A stretch of 64,000 bases of DNA from Streptomyces sp. NBC_01689. Lineage in GTDB: Bacteria > Actinomycetota > Actinomycetes > Streptomycetales > Streptomycetaceae. This document shows positions 55,926 to 64,000 of this stretch, piece by piece; positions within the stretch are counted from its first letter, which is position 1; the number at the start of each line of letters is the position of its first letter. The translations under genes were made by a program, and so were the position numbers. Location: the NCBI RefSeq assembly GCF_036250675.1, contig NZ_CP109592.1, forward strand, positions 5,766,001 to 5,830,000, written 5' to 3'. Below the pieces are notes generated by a model, which was given only the letters and a program-made list of their open reading frames with translations, had not been told where the DNA came from and did not search any database.

Positions 55926-56533
55926 GGCCGCGGGAGGCGCGGCGCGGCCGCAGGCCGCCGGCGGGAGCGGCCGGCGGGAGCCTCCGCGGGCAGCCGTCGG
56001 CCGGAGCGGCCGGGGAAGCGTGCGGCCGGTGCCGGGAAGGGTGCCGGTCGGAGCGCTTTCCGCAGGTGGCCGGGTGGTAAGCGCCGGTAGCTCCGCTCCT
56101 GGGGTGGAACTTCCGGTCTGTCGGTGAGGAACTTCGCGGAAGTGGTACGAGCGTGTCACGTCCGCGCAGCACCCGCTTAACACGCGTCCGGCACATTGGT
56201 GGGTGTCGGCAGGGCGGGAGCGGCTCCCCGCCCCGGCCGGCACCGAAACGGCGCCAAGGACTACCGGAGCGGCTCCCGGACCTCCATGGACGCCAAGGAC
56301 GCGTAGGCCTGGCCTGACCCGGCCCGCGTCCCTCGCGGGGACCGCCGTCGTCCCGCCCCCCGGCAACGGGGGTGCGGCGGTCCCCGCGCAACACGTGGGA
56401 AGGGCCCGGCACCCCAGGGTGCCGGGCCCTTCCGTGCTGTTCGCGGCCCTGCTCTGCGCGCCGTGCCGTTTCCGTGCCTCTCCGTCCCGTCCCCCGCCGG
56501 CCGTGTCCCCCGTCCGGGCGGTCCGGCGCCCGG
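55926..56533. other. 608-bp convergent intergenic region
   Basis: Lies between convergent genes. It has a bidirectional terminator (56398-56433) and two GGAACTT elements (near 56106 and 56128). No protein gene is supported; frames crossing it are GC artefacts. Confidence 0.45.
56398..56433. terminator. Bidirectional hairpin terminator
   Basis: A 17-bp perfect stem (56398-56414, 56417-56433) with a 2-nt loop. Confidence 0.85.
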
Positions 56534-56965
56534 TCAGTCCTCCCAGTCCGACTTCTCCCGGTGGCGGCGCCCGAAGAGGCCCGGGGACACCCGCGCGGCC
56601 TGCACCGCGTTCACACCCACGATGCCGACCCAGGCGACGAGCAGTCCGGGCAGGTGCGCGACCCCGCCGCCGATGGCGGACAGCGGGACCGCCAGGACCA
56701 GCGAGACGATGCCGAAGCCGAAGCGTTCGCCCCACGAATCGGTCCCCTGCGGCGAGCGCGCGCCACGCGCCACCACCATCTGCTGCTCGGCGAGCTGGCG
56801 CCGCACCCTGCGGTCGACCGCCCCGTCGAGTCGCTGCTCGACCTTCTCCAGGAAGGAGTCGACGAGCGCGGATTCGTACTCGTCGCCCAGCTCCCTGCGC
56901 GCGTGCAGAGTGGCGTCGAGTTCCTTCTTGAGTTCGGCGTCGCCGCCCGCTTCCCTACCGGTCAT
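56534..56965 (-). CDS. Small membrane protein, hypothetical
   Basis: A 143-aa protein. The charged N-terminal half (residues 1-70, LEKVEQRLDGAVDRRVRRQLAEQQM) is coiled-coil-like. Two membrane helices follow (FGFGIVSLVLAVPLSAIGGGVA and LPGLLVAWVGIVGVNAVQAA). ATG 56965 has no good ribosome site; TACCGT lies 7 bp upstream, so it may be leaderless. Unknown function. Confidence 0.75.
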   Translation of the reverse strand: MTGREAGGDAELKKELDATLHARRELGDEYESALVDSFLEKVEQRLDGAVDRRVRRQLAEQQMVVARGARSPQGTDSWGERFGFGIVSLVLAVPLSAIGGGVAHLPGLLVAWVGIVGVNAVQAARVSPGLFGRRHREKSDWED

Positions 56966-57076
56966 GGTGTCCACGGTAGGGAGCGGGAACCGCCGTGGCA
57001 CTGGGGTTAGCCCCCCTCTTGGGGCGGGGCCGCACCCCCGTAATACCGGCGCCGGGCGGTTCGGGCGGTACGGCGC

Positions 57077-57577
57077 TCACGCGGCGGGAAGGTCCAGCGG
57101 CCGCAGTTCGTCCGCGTACGAGACGGAGATCCGGCGCATCAGGCCGTCCTCGGTGATGTCGTACTGGCCCAGCCGCCACAGCGGCGGCGAGTAGGCGTGC
57201 AGCGAGACCGCGTCGTCGGTGGCGCCGGTGAGGCGGTGGATGTGCTCGGGGCCGAAGCAGAAGGACTCGCCGGCGCCGACGGTGACCGACAGATGGCTGC
57301 CGCCTATCCGCGGGTTGGTCTCGTTCAGCGCGCCCTGGACGACGGCGACGGCGCCGGAGGAGATGTCGTGGTCGTGCCAGCCCGTGTCGTTCTGCCGGGT
57401 CCAGCACAGCAGCCAGACGTCCACGTACTCGTCGCGGTACAGCGAGGCGTAGTGCCGCTCGTCGTCGGAGAACGCGACCTGTTCGCGCCAGCGGTCGGGG
57501 CGGGCGGCGAGGTCGTCGACGAGGGCCTGGAGTTCGCGCTTGTCGAGCGTGCGGTCCGGCAGGGCCTGGTACGTCAT
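57077..57577 (-). CDS. Cysteine dioxygenase-like cupin
   Basis: A 166-aa iron dioxygenase of the cysteine dioxygenase family. It has cupin motif 1 TGWHDHDISSGAVAVVQG (two His ligands) and motif 2 FGPEHIHRL (third His). It converts cysteine to cysteine sulfinate, the first step to taurine or sulfite. Its ATG overlaps the amidohydrolase stop by 4 nt, so it is translated with that gene and presumably under LacI control. The substrate could be another thiol such as 3-mercaptopropionate. Confidence 0.88.
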   Translation of the reverse strand: MTYQALPDRTLDKRELQALVDDLAARPDRWREQVAFSDDERHYASLYRDEYVDVWLLCWTRQNDTGWHDHDISSGAVAVVQGALNETNPRIGGSHLSVTVGAGESFCFGPEHIHRLTGATDDAVSLHAYSPPLWRLGQYDITEDGLMRRISVSYADELRPLDLPAA

Positions 57578-58467
57578 CGGGTGGCTCCCTTCAGCATGCG
57601 GTCGGGGTTGGCGGTGCGCAGGGCGTGGACGGCGGCGTCCGCGCCGAGGTCGGGGACGACGGGGGTCGCGTAGGGGCGGTCGCTGCCGCTGACGACCACG
57701 TCGACGCCCACGGCGCGGACGAGCGCGTCCACGGCGCGGGTTCCGTAGGAGGAGGTCTCGTAGAACACGTCGAAGTCGATCTCGCCCCGCCCGCCGCCGC
57801 GGGCCGCGAGCCGCTCGCCGTGCAGCGGGGCCAGTCCGGCGAGGGCCGCGAAGCAGACGCGCAGCCGGGGGTGGCGGGCGCGGCCGGAGGCGCGGAAGGC
57901 GAACCAGGACGCGTGCAGCTGGTGGAGGTAGGGCACCAGCGCCGGCCACCAGGGCGGGGCGTGCGGGGTCGGTGGCGCGGCGCCCGGATGTACGAACAGG
58001 GGTCTGTCCGCGCGGGTGAGGACGTCGAGGAGCGGCGCGTTGCGCTCCCAGCCGGCCGCGTCGAGCAGGGCGGTGGCGGGGAGCTGGAGGCCCACGCAGC
58101 CGCGGCGCAGCTCCCGTTCGACCGCCTCTGGGTCCGGTGCGGACAGACAGGGGGAGGCCCAGACGCGGAAGGGCGCGGGGAGTGCGAGCGCGCCGTCGTG
58201 GAAGGCGGCGAGCAGGGGCGTGGCCTCGGCCGGCGGCAGGAACTCGATGCCGAGGGGGCTGGACAGCGAGACCAGGGCCAGGTCGAGGCCGTCGGCGCGG
58301 GCGAGCGCGGCCCGGGCGGCGGGGTCGTGGTCGGCGGGGTCGACCTCGTACGGCGGCTCGCCCGTCAGATGCAGGGTCCAGCCGTCGAGGCGCGGGGGCG
58401 CGGTGCGGGCGCGCAGCAGCTCGATGAACGCGGGTGGCCAGAGGTGCTGGTGGACGTCGGTGGGCAC
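57574..58467 (-). CDS. Amidohydrolase 2 family protein
   Basis: A 297-aa TIM-barrel metal hydrolase or decarboxylase. The HxH metal motif is present as DVHQHLWP at the N-terminus, PLFVHPG supplies a further His, and VVVSGSDRPYATPV supplies the late Asp. This fits the ACMSD/amidohydrolase_2 family. GTG 58467 follows AAGGA. It is the first gene of the operon with cysteine dioxygenase and divergent from the LacI regulator. Substrate unknown. Confidence 0.8.
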   Translation of the reverse strand: MPTDVHQHLWPPAFIELLRARTAPPRLDGWTLHLTGEPPYEVDPADHDPAARAALARADGLDLALVSLSSPLGIEFLPPAEATPLLAAFHDGALALPAPFRVWASPCLSAPDPEAVERELRRGCVGLQLPATALLDAAGWERNAPLLDVLTRADRPLFVHPGAAPPTPHAPPWWPALVPYLHQLHASWFAFRASGRARHPRLRVCFAALAGLAPLHGERLAARGGGRGEIDFDVFYETSSYGTRAVDALVRAVGVDVVVSGSDRPYATPVVPDLGADAAVHALRTANPDRMLKGATR

Positions 58468-58534
58468 GCGGCGGTCCTTGGAGGAGTCCTCCGGAAGGGA
58501 GGGGAGAAGGGGTGGACGGGGCGGGTTCTCGTCA

Positions 58535-58575
58535 GGTTAACCGCTTCACTTATGCGTTTAACTTAAACGGTTAAC
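58535..58575. promoter_or_regulatory. Cluster of LacI-family operator sites
   Basis: Three AT-rich palindromic sites: GGTTAACC (58535-58542), the perfect CGTTTAACTTAAACG (58555-58569) and CGGTTAAC (58568-58575). They lie between the divergent amidohydrolase and LacI genes and stand out sharply from the GC background. Probably bound by the adjacent regulator to control both directions. Confidence 0.75.
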
Positions 58576-58633
58576 AAGGTGTCGTGTCAAGCATGCGCCC
58601 CTCCCGTGGACGCCTCCCGGTAGGCTGCCGGGC

Positions 58634-59638
58634 ATGGCCAGGCCCAATAAGCGCACCACCCTCCGGGAGGTGGCCGAGGCCACGGGCCTCTCCACCGCCG
58701 CCGTCTCGTACGCCCTGCGCGGCAAGCACGTCTCGAAGGAGACCGAGGAGCGGGTGCGCAAGGCCGCGGCCGAACTCGGTTACGAGGCGGATCCCATCGC
58801 CCGCGCGCTGGCCAGCGGCCGCACCAGCATGGTCGGCGTCCTCGCGGGGGACCTCCAGGACCTGTGGCAGCAGCAGTTGATGGCGGCGATCGGCCGGGAA
58901 CTGCTGGCCGGCGACCGGTACGCGCTGATCCTGGACGCGGGCGGCGATCCCGCGCGGGAGCTGGTCCTCGCCAAGCAGTTGCGCGACCAGCGGGTGGACG
59001 CGCTGCTGGTGTCGCCGGTGGATCCCTCGGCGGAGGGGTGGGCGGCGATCGCCGACGCCCTGCCGGTGGTGGCCGTCGGGGACTCGCTCAGCGCGGCCCG
59101 TACGGCGGGGCAGGTCATCTTCGACAACCGGGCCGGCATCGACGCGGTGCTCGAGTATCTGCACGGCCTCGGGCACCGCCGGGTGACGGTGCTGACCCCG
59201 ACCCGGCCGAGCACGCCGGACCGGCCCGCCGACGTGTATGTGGGCGAGGCCGCCGAGCGGCTCGGACTGCGAACCGAACTGGTGCCGTGTCCGCAGGAGT
59301 TGGGGGAGGCGACGGTGGTGGCGCGGCGGCTGCTGGACGGGCCCCGGCCCGCGACCGCGGTGTTCTGCTTCTCGGACTCGCTGGCCTACGGGGTGTACGC
59401 GGCGGCGGCGGAGGCGTCGCTCGTGGTCGGGCGCGACGTGTCCGTCGTCGGGTTCGACGACCATCCCGTCTCGCGGGTGCTGGCTCCGCCGCTGACCACG
59501 GTGGACTGGGGGCTGCCGGAGATCGCCGCGGAGGCCGCGCGGTTGACGGTCGCGGCGATCGAGGGGAAGCGGGTGCGGAGGAAGAGGATTCTGTGTGCGC
59601 CTCGGATGAGTGAACGGGGGTCGGCGGTACGGGTGTAG
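58634..59638 (+). CDS. LacI-family transcriptional regulator
   Basis: A 334-aa repressor. The N-terminal helix-turn-helix (TTLREVAEATGLSTAAVSYALRGKHVSKETEERVRKAA, residues 8-45) and hinge are followed by a periplasmic-binding-protein-like sensor domain (MVGVLAGDLQDLWQQQLMAAIGREL; VSVVGFDDHPVSRVLAPPLTTV). No Shine-Dalgarno; TAGGCT (58621-58626) lies 7 bp upstream, consistent with a leaderless transcript. Controls the divergent amidohydrolase/cysteine dioxygenase operon by position. Confidence 0.92.
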   Translation: MARPNKRTTLREVAEATGLSTAAVSYALRGKHVSKETEERVRKAAAELGYEADPIARALASGRTSMVGVLAGDLQDLWQQQLMAAIGRELLAGDRYALILDAGGDPARELVLAKQLRDQRVDALLVSPVDPSAEGWAAIADALPVVAVGDSLSAARTAGQVIFDNRAGIDAVLEYLHGLGHRRVTVLTPTRPSTPDRPADVYVGEAAERLGLRTELVPCPQELGEATVVARRLLDGPRPATAVFCFSDSLAYGVYAAAAEASLVVGRDVSVVGFDDHPVSRVLAPPLTTVDWGLPEIAAEAARLTVAAIEGKRVRRKRILCAPRMSERGSAVRV

Positions 59639-59683
59639 TCCCCCGGGGTGTTCGCGCCCCCGCCGCCCTTACCCGTCCCATCC

Positions 59684-59757
59684 CCGGGGGCTCCGCCCCC
59701 GGACCCCCCCGCCAGGGGCGCTGCGCCCCCTGGACCCCCGCCCGAGCCCTTCGGGCG
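59684..59757. terminator. Three consecutive hairpins between convergent genes
   Basis: CCGGGGGCTCCGCCCCCGG, CCAGGGGCG...CGCCCCCTGG and CGCCCGAGCCCTTCGGGCG follow one another. The same modules appear in the repeat regions at 41.5 and 53.1 kb. Confidence 0.7.
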
Positions 59758-59770
59758 AGGGCAAGGCCGG

Positions 59771-60703
59771 TCACGTCAGGTTCTTGGATTTCAGCCACGC
59801 GTCCGCGACCTCGTCCGGGTCCTTCCTCTCCTTGTCCACCAGGCGGTTGAGCCCGGTCAGCTCCTCGGCGGTGAGCACGTTGCCGAGGGAGGCCAGTGCC
59901 TTGCGCACCTTCGCGTCGGCCTTGCGGGAGGCGATGAGCGGGACGATGTGCTGGGAGGGGATGAGGTTCAGCGGGTCGGTGAGGACGACCCAGCCGTTCT
60001 CGATGACGTCCACGTCCGTGGTGAAGACGTTGGCGACGTCGATGTCCCCCTTCTTCAGGGCGCCCTTGACCAACGGCCCCGAGGAGTCGAGGGACTTGAA
60101 CTCCTTGAACTCCACGCCGTACCGGTCCTTGAGGCCCACCGCGCCGACGACCCGCTTCTTCATCTCGGCCGCGGCGCCCAGGACCAGCTTCCCGTTGGCC
60201 CTGCGCAGGTCGGCGAGGCTCTTCAGACCGTACTTGTCGGCCGTCTCCCGGGTGACGGCGAAGCTGTCGCGGTCCTCGGCCGCCGCGTACGGCAGGACTT
60301 CCAGACCGGCGGGCAGCACGGTCGTCAGGGTGTTCTGCATGGCGCCGGCCTCGGTGTCCGTGGCCTTCTGGTCCAGGTAGAGGAGCAGGCTGCCCTGGTA
60401 CTCGGGGAGCAGGTCGATGTCGCCGCCCTCCAGCGCGGGCACGACGATCTCGCGCGAGCCGAGGTTGGGGCGGACCTTCGTCCTGATGCCCCCGGCCGAC
60501 AGCACGCCCGCGTACAGGTAGCCGAGGATCTGGTTCTCGGTGAAGTTGGCGGTGCCGATGGTCAGGCCGCCGGCGCTGGATCCGGAGCCGCCGCCGCTGC
60601 CGCCGCCCGAGTCGTCGAGGGAGGTGATGCCGCCGCCGCAGGCGGCCAGGGCGGGGACGGAGGCCGCGGCGAAGAGGCCTCCGAGCAGAGTCCTACGGTT
60701 CAT
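59771..60703 (-). CDS. Quaternary-amine ABC transporter binding lipoprotein (OpuAC/ProX-like)
   Basis: A 310-aa lipoprotein. The signal peptide MNRRTLLGGLFAAASVPALAAC ends at lipobox Cys22, a GSGGGSGSS linker follows, then an OpuAC-type domain (GTANFTENQILGYLYAGVL; LLPEYQGSLLLYL; DRYGVEFKEFKSLDSSGPL). The family binds glycine betaine, choline, carnitine or similar trimethylammonium compounds through aromatic residues. It is the last gene of a four-gene operon. The exact ligand cannot be read from sequence. Confidence 0.9.
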   Translation of the reverse strand: MNRRTLLGGLFAAASVPALAACGGGITSLDDSGGGSGGGSGSSAGGLTIGTANFTENQILGYLYAGVLSAGGIRTKVRPNLGSREIVVPALEGGDIDLLPEYQGSLLLYLDQKATDTEAGAMQNTLTTVLPAGLEVLPYAAAEDRDSFAVTRETADKYGLKSLADLRRANGKLVLGAAAEMKKRVVGAVGLKDRYGVEFKEFKSLDSSGPLVKGALKKGDIDVANVFTTDVDVIENGWVVLTDPLNLIPSQHIVPLIASRKADAKVRKALASLGNVLTAEELTGLNRLVDKERKDPDEVADAWLKSKNLT

Positions 60704-60717
60704 GGTTCTTCGGCTCC

Positions 60718-61392
60718 TCAGTGGGCGGCGGCGGTACGGAGATGACGGAAGAGGTAGCGCTGGAGTCCGGCCAGCGCGAGATCGAGGACGACCGCGACGA
60801 CCGCCACCAGGACGGCGCCGCCGAGGACCTGGACGAGGTCGCGCTGCGCCAGGCCGTCGAAGACGTACCGGCCCAGGCCGCCGAAGCTGACGTACGCGGC
60901 GATGGTGGCGGTGGACACCACCTGGATGAGGGAGAGGCGCAGGCCCGTCATGATCAGGGGGAGGGCGAGCGGGATCTCCACCTGGAAGAGGACCTGGTGG
61001 CCGCGCATGCCCTGGCCGCGGGCCGCGTCCTTGACCTCCGGGTCGACGGCGGTCATGCCCGCGTAGGTGTTGGTGACGATGGCCGGGACCGCGAGGACGA
61101 CCAGGGCGACGTACACCGACCACAGCGACAGGCCGCTGATCAGGAAGACCAGGACGACCAGGCCCACGGTGGGCAGCGCGCGGCCGAAGGAGGACAGGTT
61201 GATGGCGAGGAACGCGCCCCGGCCGGTGTGACCGATCAGCAGGCCGACCGGCAGTGCGATCGCGGCCGCGATGAGCGTCGCGAACAGCGAGTACTCCAGG
61301 TGTTCGGCGATCCGGTGCGCGATGCCGTCGGAGCCGGCCCACTGGTCGCCGCTGACCAGCCACTTGGCGAGGTTCTCGAAGAGTTCGTACAT
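60718..61392 (-). CDS. Quaternary-amine ABC permease
   Basis: A 224-aa permease of the ProW/OpuCB-D type with about five helices and the EAA-like loop AARGQGMRGHQVLFQVEIPLALPLIMTGLRL that contacts the ATPase. One base separates its start from the upstream permease stop. It pairs with the permease at 61394-62035. Confidence 0.9.
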   Translation of the reverse strand: MYELFENLAKWLVSGDQWAGSDGIAHRIAEHLEYSLFATLIAAAIALPVGLLIGHTGRGAFLAINLSSFGRALPTVGLVVLVFLISGLSLWSVYVALVVLAVPAIVTNTYAGMTAVDPEVKDAARGQGMRGHQVLFQVEIPLALPLIMTGLRLSLIQVVSTATIAAYVSFGGLGRYVFDGLAQRDLVQVLGGAVLVAVVAVVLDLALAGLQRYLFRHLRTAAAH

Positions 61393-61393
61393 G

Positions 61394-62035
61394 TCAGGCT
61401 CGCCGCCTCGTCCAGGGGGTGAGTACGTACTGGACCGCGACCAGCAGCGCGTCCGCGACCAGGGCCAGCAGCAGGGTCAGTACGACGCCGACGATCACCG
61501 GCGTCGGGAAGTTGCGCTGGAATCCGTCGGTGAAGAGCTGGCCGAGTCCGCCGTCGCCGATGTACGTGGCGACGGAGACGAGGGAGATCGACATCACCGT
61601 CGCGATGCGGACCCCCGCCATGATCACCGGCAGGGCGAGCGGGAGCTCGACGGTGAGGAGGGTGCGCAGCGGGCGGGTGCCCATGGCCTTCGCGGCCTCC
61701 TTCGTCTTCACGGGGACCGAGTCGAGACCCTCGACGGTGTTCCGCAGCAGGACGACGAGGGAGTAGATCGTCAGGCCGATCACCGTGGTGGTGCGGGTCA
61801 GACCGCTCACCGGGAGGAGGAGGACGAAGATCGCGATCGAGGGGATCGTGAAGAGGACGTTCGAGAGGCCGAGGAGCGCCCCGCGGAGGGCGCGCACCCG
61901 GTGGGCCAGGACCGCCAGCGGGAGGGAGATCACCAGGCCGAGGAGGACCGCGGAGAGCGCGGCCTGCAGATGGGAGAGGGTGAGGGAGGTCAGGTCGTCG
62001 GTGTGGTCGCCCAGCCAGGACCAGTCGATGGTCAT
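61394..62035 (-). CDS. Quaternary-amine ABC permease
   Basis: A 213-aa permease. The EAA-like loop is EAAKAMGTRPLRTLLTVELPLALPVIMAGVRI. ATG 62035 overlaps the stop of the ATPase gene by 4 nt. Two different permeases form the heterodimeric channel typical of OpuC. Confidence 0.9.
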   Translation of the reverse strand: MTIDWSWLGDHTDDLTSLTLSHLQAALSAVLLGLVISLPLAVLAHRVRALRGALLGLSNVLFTIPSIAIFVLLLPVSGLTRTTTVIGLTIYSLVVLLRNTVEGLDSVPVKTKEAAKAMGTRPLRTLLTVELPLALPVIMAGVRIATVMSISLVSVATYIGDGGLGQLFTDGFQRNFPTPVIVGVVLTLLLALVADALLVAVQYVLTPWTRRRA

Positions 62036-63072
62036 ATGGCGACGCCCGCGGTGCCGTGGGCCCTGGCGGCGTGCTCGTGGATGTCGTCCCGGGAGGTGAC
62101 GCCGGTCAGCGCGCCCTGCGCGTCGACACGTGCCACCAGGCCGGCCGGCGAGGCGATCGACTCGTTCAGGGCGGCGAGCAGGGAGTCGCCGTCGCGCAGC
62201 GGCCGTACGGGGAAGGTGGTGTCGCCGGAGGCGGAGCGCCAGCTCAGCGGGTGGCGGTCCGCGTCGAGGGCGAGGGTCCAGGCGCCGCCCTCGGGGGCCG
62301 GGCCCTGTGGCACGTCGGCGAGGTTCGCCAGCGAGAGGAGCTTCAGACCGCGCTCGGCGCCCAGGAAGTCGGCGACGAAGTCGTCCGCCGGGCGGGCGAG
62401 CAGTTCGGCGGGGCTCGCGCACTGCACCAGATGTCCGCCGGTCCGGAAGATCGCGATCTGGTCGCCGAGCCGGACGGCCTCGTCGACGTCGTGCGTGACG
62501 AAGACGATGGTCTTGTTCAACTCCTTCTGCAGCCGCAGCAGTTCGTCCTGTAGCTGGGTGCGCACCACCGGGTCGACCGCGCCGAAGGGTTCGTCCATGA
62601 GCAGGACGGGCGGGTCGGCGGCGAGTGCGCGGGCCACGCCGACGCGCTGCTGCTGGCCGCCGGAGAGCTGGTGCGGGTAGCGCTTGCCGGCGTCGGCGGC
62701 CAGACCGACCGTCTCCAGGAGCTCGGCCGCCCGGGCGCGGGCCTTCCGGCGGCCCCAGCCCAGCAGCAGCGGCACGGTCGCGATGTTGTCGAGCACCGTG
62801 CGGTGCGGGAAGAGGCCGGACTGCTGGATGACGTAGCCGATGGAGCGGCGCAGTTCGGCGGCGTCCCGTTCCAGGACGTCCTTGCCCCCGACGCGGATGG
62901 TGCCGGAGGTGGGATCGACCATCCGGTTGATCATCCTCAGGGTGGTGGTCTTACCGCAACCGGAGGATCCGACGAGGACGGTCACGCCGCCTTCCGGCAT
63001 TTCCAGAGAGAGGTCGTGGACTGCGGTGGTGCCGTTGGGGAAGCGCTTGTGGACCGTGTCGAACTGGATCAT
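62032..63072 (-). CDS. Quaternary-amine ABC ATPase with CBS-type tail
   Basis: A 346-aa ATPase with Walker A GSSGCGKTT, signature LSGGQQQRVG and Walker B LLMDEPFGAVDP. The C-terminal 90 residues include a CBS-like half (LRDGDSLLAALNESIASPAGLVARVDAQGALTGVTSRDDI). In OpuA/OpuC such domains sense ionic strength or nucleotides. ATG 63072 follows AAGGGA; an upstream ATG at 63105 is less well placed. First gene of the operon. Confidence 0.92.
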   Translation of the reverse strand: MIQFDTVHKRFPNGTTAVHDLSLEMPEGGVTVLVGSSGCGKTTTLRMINRMVDPTSGTIRVGGKDVLERDAAELRRSIGYVIQQSGLFPHRTVLDNIATVPLLLGWGRRKARARAAELLETVGLAADAGKRYPHQLSGGQQQRVGVARALAADPPVLLMDEPFGAVDPVVRTQLQDELLRLQKELNKTIVFVTHDVDEAVRLGDQIAIFRTGGHLVQCASPAELLARPADDFVADFLGAERGLKLLSLANLADVPQGPAPEGGAWTLALDADRHPLSWRSASGDTTFPVRPLRDGDSLLAALNESIASPAGLVARVDAQGALTGVTSRDDIHEHAARAHGTAGVAI

Positions 63073-63090
63073 GAGGTGTCCCTTGCCCGG

Positions 63091-63110
63091 TCTGCATATC
63101 GTCATGCAGA
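63091..63110. promoter_or_regulatory. Inverted repeat upstream of the ABC operon
   Basis: TCTGCAT-ATCGTC-ATGCAGA is a perfect 7-bp inverted repeat 19 bp before the ATPase start. On the minus strand a TTGACA -35 (63132-63137) lies upstream of it, so a bound protein would block the operon. Confidence 0.55.
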
Positions 63111-63214
63111 GTTCTCTGTATCTGAATAGGTTGTCAACGGTCCGGCGTTAATCGCTGGTTACTTGTGGCCGCCAGGCAAGATTCAATGTCGGGATTGAGG
63201 GGAGTTCGGGCTCT

Positions 63215-64000
63215 ATGTCGTCTCGGAATGTGGACACGTTCGGCGTCGTGGACGCACCGGTCACGGCCGGGCTCGTGGTCCTGGACGGGTGCGGCACCGG
63301 CGTCGCGGACATCGTCCGGCTCGCCGACGGCACCGCCCGCCCGGTCCCCGGCACCGAGGCGATGAAGCGCGTCGAAGCGTCCTGGGACGCCGCCCGGCAG
63401 ATCGCGGCGACCGGCAGGGTCTACGGCCGCTCCACCGGCGTCGGCGCCAACCGGAACGAGGACGTGCCGACCGAGGCCGCCGCCGAGCACGGCCTGCGGC
63501 TGCTGCGCAGCCACGCCGGGGCGATCGGCGAGGAGCTCCCCGCCCGGCAGGTACGGGCCATGCTCGCCGTCCGCGCCAACCAGTTGCTGGCGGGCGGGGC
63601 GGGGCTGCGGCCCACCGTCGTCACCGCGCTGTGCGAGGCGCTGGAGACCGGGGCGTACCCCGTCGTGAACGAGTTCGGATCGGTCGGCACCGGAGACATC
63701 GCGGCGCTGGCCCAGCTCGGACTGGCCCTCGTGGGCGAGCACCGGTGGAGGGGAACCGACGCCCCGAAGCCGCAGCCCCTCGACAACAACGACGCCCTCG
63801 CGCTGATCAGCAGCAACGCGCTCACCCTCGGCCAGTCCGCCCTCGCCCTGCACGAGCTGCGCGGACTGATCGCGGCCACCCAGGTCGTCGCAGCGCTGTC
63901 ACTGGTGGCCGTGGACGGTTCGTACGAGGCGTACGCCGCCCCCGTGCACGCCGCGCGACCGCACCGGGGCTCCGGCGAGGTCGCCCGGCGGATGCGGGAA
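63215..64000 (+). CDS. Histidine/phenylalanine ammonia-lyase-like protein without MIO triad (partial, right edge)
   Basis: The first 262 residues; the gene runs off the window. The fold matches aromatic amino acid lyases: VYGRSTGVGANRNE (Tyr70 equals the catalytic Tyr of histidine ammonia-lyase), LLRSHAGAIGEELP and RANQLLAGGAGLRP. Where the family has GSVGASGDLAPL this protein reads GSVGTGDIAALA (157-164), so Ala-Ser-Gly, which cyclises to the MIO electrophile, is missing. The NGT that follows in true enzymes is SSN (199-201). ATG 63215 follows AGGGGAG. It is divergent from a quaternary-amine importer, which suggests elimination from a trimethylammonium substrate; that is inference. Confidence 0.8.
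   Translation, partial: MSSRNVDTFGVVDAPVTAGLVVLDGCGTGVADIVRLADGTARPVPGTEAMKRVEASWDAARQIAATGRVYGRSTGVGANRNEDVPTEAAAEHGLRLLRSHAGAIGEELPARQVRAMLAVRANQLLAGGAGLRPTVVTALCEALETGAYPVVNEFGSVGTGDIAALAQLGLALVGEHRWRGTDAPKPQPLDNNDALALISSNALTLGQSALALHELRGLIAATQVVAALSLVAVDGSYEAYAAPVHAARPHRGSGEVARRMRE

Overview
The window is chromosomal DNA from a Streptomyces. GC content is very high, third codon positions are almost all G or C, GTG and TTG starts are common, and many lipoproteins and Rpf-type cell-wall enzymes are present. Between pobA and a pair of ABC-transporter genes lies the Leu-tRNA with anticodon UAA, which in Streptomyces is bldA. The order mfd ... P450 - rpfC - rpfA - eno - divIC - DUF501 - ppx - ndh - cfa-like ... 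bldA - pobA fits, from memory, one conserved core segment of Streptomyces chromosomes, so this looks like native core sequence and not a recent island.

1-5.5 kb holds a toxin/immunity-like cluster of four genes. It encodes a SUKH-3 protein, a YwqJ-type deaminase, a protein joining a WHH-type HNH nuclease domain to a SUKH domain, and a 1014-aa protein joining an N-terminal immunity-like domain, a long Pro/Gly linker with a perfect 165-bp tandem duplication, a deaminase and a SUKH-4 domain. None has a secretion signal, and in two of them toxin-like and immunity-like domains share one polypeptide.

5.6-31 kb is mostly housekeeping and envelope functions: a coiled-coil protein, a symporter with a DUF485 partner, an MFS exporter, a MacB-like ABC pair, mfd, a TetR/SCO6745-like divergent pair, an orphan Rv0909-type antitoxin, a nuclease lipoprotein, an M16-like membrane peptidase, several lipoproteins, a DUF1906 secreted protein and mazG.

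31-47 kb includes a flavohemoglobin divergent from a P450, two Rpf cell-wall hydrolases (rpfA behind a c-di-AMP-type riboswitch), eno, divIC, ppx, type II NADH dehydrogenase with a Rex-like operator upstream, a cyclopropane-fatty-acid-synthase-like methyltransferase and a second MacB-like ABC pair that is a close paralogue of the first.

47-64 kb has bldA, pobA, a Bax-inhibitor-1 protein, thiolase, a GDSL hydrolase, cystathionine beta-synthase, a cysteine dioxygenase/amidohydrolase operon divergent from a LacI regulator, and a quaternary-amine ABC operon. Divergent from that operon, and cut by the right edge, is a histidine-ammonia-lyase-like gene that lacks the Ala-Ser-Gly triad needed for the MIO cofactor. 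The pairing of an MIO-less lyase with a quaternary-amine importer is the most intriguing metabolic lead, and the self-contained toxin/immunity fusions are the most intriguing system lead.
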